A stretch of DNA of 64,000 bases from Lagopus muta (GCF_023343835.1 NC_064437.1:11931001-11995000), one strand, 5' to 3'; positions 13,931-25,646 are shown, numbered from the stretch's first letter. Notes: generated by a model from the letters alone, not told the origin. A program made the numbers and translations.

Positions 13931-14037
13931 ATTAAATGCAGAGGTTGGTGGCCCTGCCTGTGGTGGTGGGGGGGGGGTGGACATTCATGATCTTTGAGGT
14001 CCCTTCCAACCTGGACCATCCCATGTGTGATTCTATG
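13931..14037 (+). mobile_element. CR1 LINE, 3' tail fragment
   Basis: This is the sense-strand CR1 terminus: AGAGGTTGGTGGCCCTGCC, a G-run, then CATGATCTTTGAGGTCCC, TTCCAACCTGGACC and a final GATTCTATG. It lies on the plus strand with its 3' end at the right edge, so together with the preceding minus-strand CR1 the two fragments have their 3' ends facing outward. The internal run of ten G (13968-13977) expands a normally shorter G-run of the family. Confidence 0.88.
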
Positions 14038-17000
14038 CTGAGAAGTTCCAGATGGGACACTGCTCCCAGTTTGAATGCACCTGAGAAATGCTTTTCCAAG
14101 CTGACACAGAGAGAGGATGAGATCTGCATTTCCTCGATCATACAAGCAGCCCCTGGAAGAGATATGTTGAAGGATCAGTAAAACAAGTGTGTTTGCTAAA
14201 CTGCTTCGGCAGGTGCTGTTGATCAGTGTTAACTTAATCATGGCTGTTTCTTGAGGGCTGCTGAAATCACTGTGTTCCTTCCTGAGCCTGCAACCTGCTG
14301 GGAGTGACTCTGTCCCTGTGTGGGGCTGGCTGTGCTCCTGCCTTCTGCTCTGGGCAATGCAGTTTGCACCATGACCCTGCTACTAATCCAGTGAAATAGT
14401 TTGTCACTTTGGCTTCTGAGTAATCAAGAAAAGATGAGCATGCATTTTCTGCCTAAGGTACATACTGTATAAGAATGTGTTCATATTGTTCACTAAGACT
14501 GCTTATTTAAAAAGTATATAAGCATCTTTTGCTTCTAGGTTTTGGGTGTTTTTTTTTCCACTTGATAAAGATTTTGTGGAAGCATTAACAAAGCTGCTGT
14601 CAGTTACTGACTGAATCTGCGTTTTACATTCTGTTTCCAACTTGGCACAAATCCTAAAATTAATAAAATGATGTGGTACTCCTCCTAGTAATTAAAGCAA
14701 GATGATTATTCTACAATGATAATCCTCTTAAATAGCGAGGCATATAAAAAAATGGAAGGATAATTCTTTGCTTAACAATGAGTATATTGGTAAATAAAAA
14801 AAATAAATTAGTTTTGAATTGATAAACAGGTAATCCTGTTTGTTTTAGTCAGAATAATGAATCTCCATTCGGGTAACAAATGAGCATTTGGTTTGTGACC
14901 CTGAAGATATAAAGTGGAATTCAGATAGTCCATGTGTTCTGAAATGACTGTTTTATCGACTTGCTGATTCTGAGCCTAAAGCATGTAGCTAAGGATAACA
15001 ATCTGTTTCATCCTTCTGACTTCATATGTTCTGATAAATACTAAATAAATAAAGGGGTAGAAAATATTTCATTTGGAAATCTGTTTTTCTTTTGAACTCC
15101 TAAAACTTGTAGTAGAGCTGACTATACTATAAATGTTACACAGATCATGGATTTTTTTTTTTTTGCAAATGTATATTTGATGCTTGTTTTTATCTTACGT
15201 GAGCAGAACAGCTTTCTTAACACAAGCAAAATTACCTCTAGCACAGAGGCAATCAGCCTTAGGCATGAATATGTCTCAGAGGTAAGCAGCCCTCTGGTAG
15301 AGAAGGAGATGAAGCTGCCACTGTGGCATGTCAAGTATACACATGCATCCTGCCACTTGGTTTTAGCTAGGGAAAGTGTGGCAGAGAGAGTATTAAAGGA
15401 CTTAGATCCATTTACCCAGCTCATGCAGCTCACAATGTTTAGGCTGGTCGTTGTGGGGGCATTAAGAAATTTCCCTCTGCTTCATATGTAAACAAGATGG
15501 CAGAAGTTAAAATAAAATAGATGGGTAACAGGCAAGTGTTGTTTGGCAACAGCAGTATTCTAATTACCAATCGTACTGAGAAACAGGTGAAAAATTCATA
15601 TTCAAACTAACATAGCAGGAGCTTTACTACAGAACTAAAGAGAATGAGTTTATCCCTAGCATAGCATTGCCTACCTAAGCTTTAAAACTTTTCCTCTTCA
15701 ACATAAAAAAAAGCAGAGATCACTGCTACTTTCTTATAGCTCTATTTTGAAAGTAAAAGGCAATACAGTGGGAGAGAGTCAAACTGTCACTTGGAAATCT
15801 ACACTTACATATCTATCATTTCTGTGTAGCTATTCTTTCTCCTTTGCTTATCTCAGATTACTGCTTTTAGAGCAAATGAACACATTTGTTTTATCCATTC
15901 TCAGCTGAAAAAATCACACCTAGACTTTATTCATACAACTCTAGAATATGTTAGGGTACGTTATTCGAACAACGATGTTCAAGTTCACACAAAGCAAGAA
16001 CAGATAACCTAAGAAACCATAACCTAGAAAATCTCCTGAATGCTGAAAGATCTTATTATAATTCCTTATGCTGTTCCTCACTTCTGAGCAGATGTTTCTT
16101 CAAAAGTGTGAGTGTGGTTTGAACACAGAAATGGACATACTGTCTCTCAACAGGACTGACTTAATCCAATTTCTGATGCTATTAACACTGACAGCTTTTA
16201 GAGGAGCAGCTGTAGTTTTGATTTGTGTTCTCGAAGAATTTCCTCTATCAAGGAACATTTCCAAGTATGACAGGACACACAAAGCCTTCACAAAAGGGAT
16301 CCCTTATGAAGCATAAAATGATAGGATCAAGGGATTACAGGTGTTCAACACATTTCTATTTTAAGACAATATACAACTTCCTGGATTCTTCACTCCATTT
16401 TGTCTATTCCAATCAGTCATGAACTCTTGAAAACATTCTCAGAAAGGTAAGTAGTGGGAACTTCATAGGTGAACTGCTAAGGGAGCAATTAGATTGATCA
16501 ACTTTATATAAGTAATTTAGTTCTGTATTTAGATTCTGGCAAAGAGTATAGAGGGCTTAAATGTTTCCATTAACACTTCACTATATGCATTAAAGACTAA
16601 AAAGCTACTGCTTATTTCTTTAACTAAGTAAACTTGACAACTATATTGAAAATTATAGTGCATCAATGGTAATTCCTAAACCAGAGAAGAAGAATAGTCT
16701 TAATAGGGTACATCACTTGCAGCTCCCTGCGATCACTCTTAAAAAGATAAATCATAAAACTGGTACAGTAGTATGACTTACAGGTCAGTGATAGGAGGCC
16801 TTGGAGATAAGTTATCTTCTTCATAGAAATCTTTCAGAGAATACTATGTCACTATTACAGTGTAATAAATCCAAACTGAACTTGTGTCAAGACCTACTAT
16901 AGAGATTTTTACTGTATAGAGGTTATAAGCAGTAGTGCTTACAACATCATTATCTTACGGTCTTCGGGAATACCAACCTCTAAACAGCTTACATTATTCC

Positions 17001-17750
17001 AATTCTCTTTACTGAAGATATATAAATAATATTAAGAGGCTTTGTTCAATTGATCCAGAATCAAATGGGAATAACTTATGAGATTATTTCTTTACCCTTC
17101 AAGTAAAGAGCTGCTCAGAGACCTATTTGGCCACATTTACATTAACTTGCACTGGAAGTCAGTTGAGATACTATCATGAATTTATAGTAAAATTGGGTTT
17201 ACTTACTAGAGATTGACATAGTTCCCCAGGTTCTGGAAACCAGAAACAGTCTTTAACTGCCTCTGTGTGCAACCTTGACAAGTTCATGTTTTCATGATCT
17301 CAAGGATTTTTTTGTTTTCCTACTCCAAAATAAGGCAGTAAGACTCTCAGGTAGGCAAACACTAGAAACTAAGTTTAATGAACCATGAGTCTAAATGAAG
17401 TAAACTACAAAAGTACTTCCCAGAACTTTTTGACACACTTGTGTTCTCACCTTATTCTGTCACTCAGTGTGACAAATCCAAGACTGGTTTGTGGAGCTGG
17501 ACATGATAACATCTCGGACATACTTCCTTACTGAACCCAGAGAGGTGTTTGCTTCTAATAAGAGAAAATTTACTTTAGCCTTTCCCAGAGCACAACACAT
17601 CTTTTCTTCACTTACATTTTGCTGTTAGCAACAAGGCTAAAAATTGATGAGACAATCTGTCTTCTAGACAACTAAGACCAGCCATCAGACAAAATTTGCA
17701 ATAGCAGTAACAGACATAGCAGATAGAAAAAAAAAATATACAAAAACAAT
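14038..17750. other. AT-rich single-copy DNA, no gene seen
   Basis: Just after the CR1 tail there is a GC-richer patch at 14220-14400. The remainder is AT-rich. A donor-like AAAGGTAAGTAG occurs at about 16444 without a supportable exon. Nothing else is recognisable. Confidence 0.5.
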
Positions 17751-17790
17751 ACCTTAAAAAAAAAAACAAAAACAAAAAAAAAAAAAACAC
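17750..17790. repeat. A-rich low-complexity tract
   Basis: Runs of A are interrupted by single C residues and end in ACACACAGG. It generates a phenylalanine-rich frame on the minus strand that is not a gene. Confidence 0.85.
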
Positions 17791-18183
17791 ACAGGCACTG
17801 TAGAGCAATAGCAAGCAATAAAGGAAAAAAATAAATTGGCTCACCCAACAACCACTGACAACTTCAGAGAAGTACAACTTCCATCTGGAAAAACACTGCT
17901 TTTTTTAGCTGCTAGTCCTTAAATGAGGTTGAGAAGAGGTGGATCCAGGCTCTTTACCTTCTGATCATTCAGGTGTATTGCTTGCACCTGAGCTCACTGG
18001 GTTAGCCACACCTTCCCACCTGGTGCTCAAGAATTGGTTTAGGCTGTGACCTGGCAATTCCACTGCACAAGAGAGAGCAAGCAAGGCATTGCAGGATTTA
18101 AGGCCTAGTATTTTATCTGGTAAACTGTCATAAAGGATGAATGCGATGTATAAGACAGTATACTAAAAAGTATAACTTTGAGG

Positions 18184-18208
18184 TTTTTTTTTTTTTTTTT
18201 TTTTTTTT
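18184..18208. repeat. Poly(T) run of 25
   Basis: Uninterrupted T homopolymer. No retroposon body is recognised to its right, where a minus-strand element with an A-tail would lie. Confidence 0.9.
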
Positions 18209-20793
18209 AAACTAAGGTCAATATGAAAAAAAATAAAATACTTTGCCCAAAATACACATTCTGATTTGTTAGAACGTTATTTCCAACTCTTTGATGTTAT
18301 TCCAGAATTGCTGTTTTTCATTTTGAATGCTTCTTTGTAAAATTTTGGCATATTGTCTGTCTATAGGTTTAGTTACAGTAACAGATCACAGGCTAGAATG
18401 ACAGTAAAATTGCAGTCTCAAAATAAAAGAAAGTCCACCCCATGCCCAGAAGAAATTATTTTTCCTGGATGAATGCTTCAGCAGACTTCCCAGTGGTACC
18501 TCCTCAGGCTGCTACTGCCTGCTAGCACCGCTGAACTTGTCAAGTGCTATTGGGAAATGTCATAGATTTCTTTGACTTCTCCTTGTTCGGATCCTCAACA
18601 GGAGAAGACACTTCATCTAAGATTAAACAGTTGTTCCGTACAAAATATCTTAATTACTAGAAAAAACAAAATAAAAACAAAACAAAAAAAAACCTTGTGA
18701 TTTGCCATGGAAACTACGTTGACAGCTAGTGAAACGATGTTTAACATGTAGTATGACTGAATCCCTTGCTCCTATTCTGATCAAGATGGAAAGTTTGATG
18801 TGAGACATAATTGTACAATATCTCTTAGAAAATCCTTTTACATGACAGCCTTGTTAAATATCTTGTTTTGTGGTACATTCTAAAGGTTTTAAGTTAACTT
18901 TTCGGCTTTTTTATTTCATGTTAAGAGTTTCAGAAGGAAGAGAAAATAAGCAGTCTGTGAAGCTCCAGATCTCCTTATTCACTAAATAGGTGTATGTGAT
19001 AATTAGTTAATTTGCTTGTAATTCTGAATATGGGAAGCTGATATATCAACCAGAACTGTACAAAACAGAATGACATATTATATATACATATATATATATA
19101 TATATAACATATAACATCAGAAAATACAAAACCAAATAATAACAAAATAAGAGAAAAGAGAATTTTCAGAATAATAATTAAATAAATAAGTTTAAGGATG
19201 AATCTGTCATGAGCCAGGTTCAAATCAGATATCAAAGACTTACATATGTATTTTATGCTAGCAAATGTGCTTGGAAATGAAATGTATCTATAAGAGTAAA
19301 TATCAAAAATGTTTCTATTAGCATATATGAATAGGAGCAGATCTATAGAGAGCAAAACTGTTAAATATGAGCATTCACACTAAACAGAGTATCAATATCT
19401 TCACTCTATCTTCTGCTGAGGTTTTCTCTTGGAGAAATTCAGAACATGTACCCTAAAACATCCCTTATGTAGTTTTTCTTGTCTGACTACTCCTGGAGAT
19501 ACTGCTTCAGAAATTTAATCTCAATCCAGATTAACATGATGATGCACTTTTTGTGTTTGCAAAAAACCACTAAAATAGACACTGTGATACCTTTATTTTC
19601 CAGTATTGTGAGTTACTGATATCTGAGGCTCAAATTATAAAGCCCTCAGACTGAAGGGTTTGGGAATATTGTCATTTTTTATTATTTTTAATTCTTAGTG
19701 TTTTTCTCTTATTCTTTTAAATATTATGTGAATTATATGCTCAGTGTTAAGCAGTAATTTCATATATCATGAGTATTTGTATGAGTAGAACATGATCTGT
19801 GGAAATTAAGTTCAAAATACTAGAATGAATGAAGTCACTGAGATGGAGAAAATTCTGACTGATACTGAAACAGCCTTAAAATAGTTTATGGCACTATCCT
19901 TACCAAGCACAGTTGCCTAAATTAGTTACTATGCTAAATGTAAAAAAAATAGGATACCTATTTAAGCATAACTAGTGTAATGCTATGGATGTGCTACCAA
20001 AATGTCTCAGAAGAGCATCTGGAGGATGCTTGTGGGGAGCATATGTATGAGCTTGAAGAAGCATATGTATGAAGTGAATTTTTTTGCAGAACAGATGTCA
20101 GATATGTTGAACTGTGATACAATGTAGATCGTTTTATTGGCTTCCTTGTAAGGGACAGTTTTTAAAAGAACACTGACTAATCTCTTTTACTTTCTTGTAC
20201 ATCATCAAGGGAGAGAGATAAGTCAGTGACCAACTTCTTGAAGGGATGAAGAACTCCTTCGAGGTGAAGGGAGGCCAAGAGAAAAAGGCCACTTTCCTTG
20301 AGGCAAGGTAATAAGAGGTGGGGGGAGCATCCAATCATGGGTTTGGATGACTTTTTTTTTAAGCTCTTGACAACGGAGCCCTTGACATTTCTCTTTTTCC
20401 TTTCTGAGGCCCTGCCTCCCGGAGGGGAAAAAAGAGGATGAAAAAACTCATAGGAAATGTAAGTGATCTTTATTGACCTGTGACTTTTGTGTAACCATGG
20501 CCTCTGGCATGTGACTCAATGTGCATTTCTTGTCAAAACAGGTAAGGGAATTGTGTGCTGCCCTGAAGGAATGTATAGTGTGTGTCTGTACAGTGCTGAA
20601 AGGCATAAGATTGATGTGAGGGCTGAGGTGAGAAGAGGAGGAATCAAGAAAATGTGAGAGGAAAGAGTGATTATAAAATCAGTTATTTTTTGTTTCCTCA
20701 GTACTGACAGCTGATGGAGGATTCTCAGAGTTATTGAGGTGTTCTTTTTGTTTTGTTTTGTTTTTCTAACCCAATATTATTCTTGTTTTATCA
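18209..20793. other. AT-rich DNA with small (TA)n, no gene seen
   Basis: It contains a short (TA)n tract at 19081-19106, which interrupts a spurious minus-strand frame, and a GC-richer stretch at 20130-20480. The word AGCATATGTATGA occurs twice near 20038-20072. No exon or known family can be supported. Confidence 0.5.
19081..19106. repeat. Short (TA)n microsatellite
   Basis: About 12 TA units with one CA interruption. Confidence 0.85.
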
Positions 20794-21057
20794 CTCAATG
20801 TGTGGTGTGTTTTAGCAGTGGTGATGGTTGCAGTAGGTCACATCTGCCTGTGCAGATTTTTACTAGTGCAGCATGTAGTTCATCACTGCATCTTGTTCAT
20901 CACTGGCACAAATGCATGGCCAATGGTAGTGACTACGCTGAAAAATGGTGTTTTCTACCTGAGAATTTGCTCTATCAAACAGTGTTCTTACGTTGTCTGT
21001 ATCTGTTGCAGTTTCCATGGAAATATGTAGGAGGCATTACTTCCAGAGTGACCGATG
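20794..21057 (+). mobile_element. Mariner-type DNA transposon relic (Galluhop/Mariner1_GG-like), right part
   Basis: The right end, GGAGGCATTACTTCCAGAGT followed by GACCGATG and TA, is the inverted partner of the terminal repeats seen at 23105 and 41121. Moving left, GTTTCCATGGAAAT, GTGACTACGCTGAAAAATGG and GTGCAGATTTTTA are reverse complements of words in the copy at 41.1 kb. Those words are remnants of the C-terminal end of a mariner transposase, here in plus orientation but full of frame breaks. At 20797-20823 the words GTGGTGTGTTTTAGCAGTGG come from the N-terminal region. N- and C-terminal remnants are therefore joined directly, as in the non-autonomous chicken derivative (from memory). 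The left terminus is missing. No functional transposase remains. Confidence 0.85.
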
Positions 21058-21918
21058 TAAATATCTGAGTTATACTATACCTTTTGGATTGAAGAAAGAA
21101 TGAGAAGAGAGCATTTGAAGGAGGATTTTAGGAACTAACTTGAAAAAATGAAGCATATGAATAACATTAACACAGGAGTTTTATTGACCTTTTGACCCTT
21201 TTGAACGAGTATTCTGTGCACTACTTTCTGAGATTAGTTGACACATTTACAGACCTTGTCAAAGAGAAAAGGAAAGAATCAGAGTGGTGGGAGGGGAAGA
21301 CAGTTCACTGGTCCCTGATGTAATACCATCATCCAATCCCTGTGTGGTTACTTTCTCTGGTCTCACTTCATAGAAACATTTCACAGAAAAAGACAATTTC
21401 TCCTTGTGTTTCAAGCTGACTCCTGCTCCCTTGCATCAGATTTACCTAACTGTTTCATCCTGGGAGCAGCAAGATCAGACCTGAGAGCTCATGTCAGCAG
21501 CAGCAGTCTCTCTGCCAGATGTGCCTATGGGGCAGAGAACAAAGTGTTTGCAAGCTTGCAGGGGCTTGTTTTCCATCTCTCAAAAATGCTCACTTCCGAA
21601 TAGCTGACACTAGCAGCTCTACTAAAGTGTCCCACAGAACAATCAATCTGAATTGCAAAATATCCCATAAAACTGCTTTGTTCCCACTGGTATTGCCCTC
21701 TGCCCCAGAATTCAAACCTAATTTGAGGAACACTTTGAGGAATGGAAATTCAAAGGAAGTTTCAGCACAAATATATTGAAGACTGATTTATAAATCACAA
21801 AGGGTGCCCTGTTTCAATGCTCACCCCACCTTACAGAGTAAGGCACTCTGGTTTTGTGCCTGTATACTTCATGAGCACATGCTGCATTAGGTGCTTCAAG
21901 GTAAGGTATGCAAAAGGC
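21058..21918. other. Single-copy DNA, no gene seen
   Basis: It is moderately GC-richer than its surroundings at 21300-21720. The open frames at 21406-21603 and 21519-21779 overlap in different phases and have no recognisable domain, so they are not annotated. Confidence 0.5.
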
Positions 21919-21967
21919 AAGGAAAAAAGAAAAAAGAAAAAGAAGGGAAAAGAAAAGGAAAAAGAAA
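21919..21967 (+). repeat. All-purine (A/G) tract, 49 nt
   Basis: Forty-nine consecutive purines, mainly GAAAAA-type units, end at the T at 21968. A purine-rich continuation with a few T follows to about 21998. Such tracts are triplex-capable in principle (general knowledge). The tract produces a Lys/Glu-rich frame that is not a gene. Confidence 0.9.
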
Positions 21968-22414
21968 TAGAAGTTATAAGAAAAAAAGTTATAAAAAAAA
22001 GAGGGCTCAGGTGTGAGTACTGCACATAAGAGCCTGTAAAGCCCTCTCTTCCAGGTAGGATGTACAACTGATAGGCATATACTGCAGTTTGGTGAATAAC
22101 CCATACCACACTTTTCTCACTAGAGTGAGAAATACTTAGGGATGTTGTTCATTTATACTTAGTGAATACTCAGGGATGGCTGTTCACTTTACAAAATTAG
22201 TAGGAGCTTTTACCTATACTAACAATCAGGCTTGATTCCATGGGTTGAAACTGGGATTTGGTGTTAGATCTCCCACTTCTCAGTTAAGTGTACTAAGTAT
22301 TGGCTTACTCGGAATTCCTTCTCTCAGAATTTCTCTCCTATTATAACTATTCCATTTTTTGTGTAAACAATAAAATATTAATTAAGCTAGAGGAAAAAGA
22401 AAGGAGGCAAGATT

Positions 22415-22666
22415 AACTCCATAGCCTAGTGATTAGGGCAATCATGTGGGAAAGTCAGATTCACGTCCTTCTTCACTCAATTATTTATACCAAATGGAAT
22501 AGTGTCAGCTGGAGAGAGTGAAAGATTTACCTCTGACCACGCTATAGCCTAATGGTTACAGTAGACTCTGAGGAGGTTGACAAACCAGACTTAAATCCCT
22601 TTGTCAGTCAGAACAAGGGAGGGTTATGAACCTGGTTCCACAGGAACTAGCTACTAAGCTGTATTG
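22415..22666 (+). mobile_element. Compound tRNA-derived (SINE-like) relic: two plus heads and one minus head
   Basis: Three degenerate RNA polymerase III internal promoters can be read. Head 1 (plus) has an A-box-like TAGCCTAGTGATTAGGGC at 22422-22439 and a B-box-like GATTCACGTCC at 22458-22468. Head 2 (plus) has TAGCCTAATGGTTAC at 22545-22559 and GACTTAAATCC at 22588-22598. Head 3 is on the minus strand: AGCTTAGTAGCTAG (about 22659-22646), then GGTTCATAACC (about 22635-22625), with a shortened spacing. The A- to B-box distances of heads 1 and 2 (about 37-43 nt) fit a tRNA body. The wording resembles tRNA-related repeats of turtles and other archosauromorphs (from memory). The sequence is too diverged to be an active tRNA or SINE. 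Confidence 0.65.
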
Positions 22667-23104
22667 CCTGATATTTTAGGTTTGTTTATTAGGTTACTTT
22701 AGGAAGTGTTCGTATAGATAGGATAACCAGAGGAATGTTTGGGTTTGTATGTGTGTGATGTGTAGTGGTGTTTTTTTTTGTTTTTGGTTTTGTTTTGTTT
22801 TTGTTGTTGTTGTTATTTTCACTATTTTAATATAACTGTTGACTAGGAGGTCTTGTCATACGGTGTTTATATTACACGGTAGATAGACCTGTTTGTTTGA
22901 TCCAGGAACAAAGGAATTTCAGAGAAAAGGGCAAACATGCTCAAGAATAGCTAGTGACAGTCTGGCAGGGAGGTATTTTGTAACACAGTGCTTTCTATCC
23001 ACTGTCATGTAGGTACATTATGGCAGAAGAGGTAAGGAACCTAATATTTCCAGAGGAGGAAGTTCCAAAGAAGAGACATACAGGTTTGGCCTTAGTCCAT
23101 CTTA
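22667..23104. other. Single-copy DNA with a T/G-only tract
   Basis: A low-complexity T/G tract occupies 22768-22815 and ends in (TTG)n. No gene or known family is seen in the rest. Confidence 0.6.
22768..22815. repeat. T/G low-complexity tract ending in (TTG)n
   Basis: About 48 bases contain only T and G, with TTTTG units grading into TTG units. Confidence 0.9.
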
Positions 23105-23265
23105 TATAGGTCATTCTGAAAGTAGTGCCTCCTATTTATTTGAATTACAAATTCAAATTTGTAATTACAACAGATACAAAGAAAATGAGAACACTATTTG
23201 ATAGAGTAAATTTTCAGCTACAAAATACTATTTTTCAACATAGTCACCATCATTACTTTTGGGGC
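23105..23265 (-). mobile_element. Mariner-type DNA transposon relic, left part
   Basis: It opens with TATAGGTCATT and CTGAAAGTAGTGCCTCCTAT, the terminal-repeat words seen in degenerate form at 41.1 kb and inverted at 21.05 kb. Next come ACAACAGATACAAAG, AACACTATTTGATAGAG, TTTTCAGCTACAAAATACTA and TTTTTCAACATAGTCACCAT, shared almost word for word with the 41.1-kb copy. The transposase remnant reads on the minus strand (its C-terminal end lies here). Similarity stops near 23265, so this is the outermost part only. Where the 41.1-kb copy has CCATGGAAAC, this copy has a perfect palindrome (23143-23166). Confidence 0.85.
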
Positions 23266-25433
23266 AGCCATTGTAATTTGTCTAAGAGAAAAATGCTATA
23301 TGACCTTAAAGAAAGCTGGTTTTTGACTTTCAAAGTTTTTCCTCCAGACTATCAAATCTTCGGAGATCATGCCTTCATTTTGTTTCTCACTGCATGAGAT
23401 TGTACTTTTGGGTCACCTAGCACTGTAATAGTATTTTAAAACTGCAAGTGTTTTTGGACCTTTACTCATATGACAATTGCCCAATTTATCTATCTGTTTA
23501 TATTTTCAAGAAAAATGACATGAGCATTTTTATGCATCAAGTATTATGAGAAAATATCTGTAAGCTGTACCGGCACTCACCCTTCAGGAAATGGATGTCC
23601 TTGAGATAGCCAGCTACTCTGACTTCCAAAATCCTCTCCAGGCTAATTCATCCACTGTCTCCACTCCTAATAATTCATATTTATACAACCACAATAACCT
23701 GTAAGGGAATTAATGGATAAGTTAAAAAAATAAAGAATATCACAGTATAAATTTACCTTCTTGGATATAAGTTGAAATTCTTAAAGTTTGTCACCATTAC
23801 CGTACTTATATTTCATGTCTGTCTGCAGCAAATCACAGGTGTGTGGTATATGTTGCAGAAATTATCTTGCAAATAAAATACAGCCAAATAGGTTGTTTTA
23901 CCTATGAGGTCTGCTTTTGCAATGGGTTAACTTCCACATTTGTTAAGAGAAATATGGGGGAAAATTCACTTCTAAAGACAGAACTGAAGATGCTTTGCTG
24001 TAAGACTAGGGAGAAATGATTGCAGACAGATTTTGTCAAGAATTGTGCATTGTACAGATCTGGAAAAGTGAATGAGAGAGTTTAAAGCAGATCACTGCGG
24101 GAGGAGTAATATTCTTGGGAGCGCTTATCCTGTCTGCAATAGTTGTAAGCAAAGTCGTTGAAAGACTCCAGCAGAGAATAGAGAATTTCCAGAAGTAGAA
24201 ATAAATAGAAATGCTGTGTTTCCTTGAAAACTCAAAATATTCTCTTCCAGTATATAGTGCCTGCAGTTTCTTCTGGTGAACTCTGCTTCATTAGAAAGAA
24301 TCCAAACTGATCATCAAATGACAGTAGATCAGATATACATAGGTATCTTACTATTATTCTGAATTTACTGATATTATAAACAATACTACATGATTGGATT
24401 TTTTTTATTTTTGTTTTTGGACAAGTGAAAGTTAGATAAAATTAACTGATGAATTTAGGTGATCACTAGGCTGCCTTGGGGACAGATCTTTTGTTATCAT
24501 CTTTAGAAGGCTGCTGTGGAGGTATTATATTAACCTAGGCGTTTAAAGTCAAGGCTAAAGTAGAGAACTGAAGAGACAATCTTCTTTGAACAAAGAAGAA
24601 ATGTATTTCGTATGTCAAACACCTGCATATCAAAAGTTTTGAGAACGTTATCTTTACATGAAAGGAATGAACTGTTGGTATTAAGACTATATGTACAGAG
24701 GCTCATAAATCCGACCTGAGCAAAGTGTACTATTCTTCCTCTATAGCTTTCTGCCCTTCAGGATTTCAGAATGATTTAATAATGGAAAAATACATGAATG
24801 TATGAAAACAGAAATTGTTTCAGATTTTATTCCTCCAAATCCACTTGAAACTTAGGGACAGAGAAAGCAATGAACACAGATCCTTAAATGGCAATTTCCT
24901 ATCAATATATAGAATGAAAAATGTCAGACACGGTCCACTCTGCTCTGTCCTTCCGCTTATGAAGAGACTAGTTACACTAGAGACAAACTAATGGCCTAAC
25001 CCAAAGTGCACTCAAGTCAGTCAATATTCAGTTTGTTGATGTGCTTTGGATGAGGCAGTGACAAGGGTATGCTATTTTTCAGTAAATCTTCTAGATTTGG
25101 ATCAGTGAATCTTTTTGCCTTTTTTTTCTGGACCAAGTAAGAATTAATATTTTCTAACTGCTATTATGTATACTTTTCCTATATGGGCATGGATTTCCAC
25201 CCTCAGATTTCAGACTAATGTCGTCTTAGTTCATAACTATAGAACTTTTTATTTGGTAGAGTCTTTATAAAGAATGAAAGCCAAAACTTGAAGTAGCAGA
25301 TAGTGAATCACGCAAGTAATATGAAAAGGTAGGGTTCCTCCATTTCTGTGGGGATATTCATGGAATCATGACTCATTCTCTCAACACTGTCAGAAACACT
25401 CAAAATCAAAAATTTCAGGTTAGGCAAGAATCT
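23266..25433. other. AT-rich single-copy DNA, no gene seen
   Basis: No repeat family, RNA gene or exon could be recognised. A decayed continuation of the mariner relic may extend some tens of bases past 23265 but cannot be defended by eye. Confidence 0.5.
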
Positions 25434-25450
25434 TAGTGATAGCAGCAAAG

Positions 25451-25456
25451 TTTATT
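25451..25456 (-). promoter_or_regulatory. AATAAA polyadenylation signal of the probable LTR
   Basis: AATAAA is read on the minus strand, 190 nt downstream of the TATA-like CCTTATATGG and about 12-15 nt before the presumed LTR edge. That position fits an R-region signal with a very short or missing U5. Confidence 0.5.
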
Positions 25457-25636
25457 CATTACTGCAATAATGGGCTCACGCCCCCTATTGGCAAGGGGGA
25501 AACTGCGCCCTGGTCTCGAAATTCATTCCATTGTATACCCTAAACCTGACGCAGGTAAATGCTCTCCTGGCACTTGCTCATTGGTTGAGAGTCTTGGGCT
25601 CACAATTTCCCCGATGCTGTTGCTATGGTACATTTC

Positions 25637-25646
25637 CATATAAGGC
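25637..25646. promoter_or_regulatory. Perfect CArG box (SRF-type) in the probable LTR
   Basis: CCATATAAGG fits CC(A/T)6GG exactly. On the minus strand it reads CCTTATATGG and could also serve as the TATA element. SRF binding to this motif is established in general; occupancy here is inference. Confidence 0.5.

Noticed and set aside
20739-21068. 109-codon plus-strand frame
   Set aside because: It is read-through of the mariner relic and its flank; the transposase phase is broken and the catalytic middle is missing.
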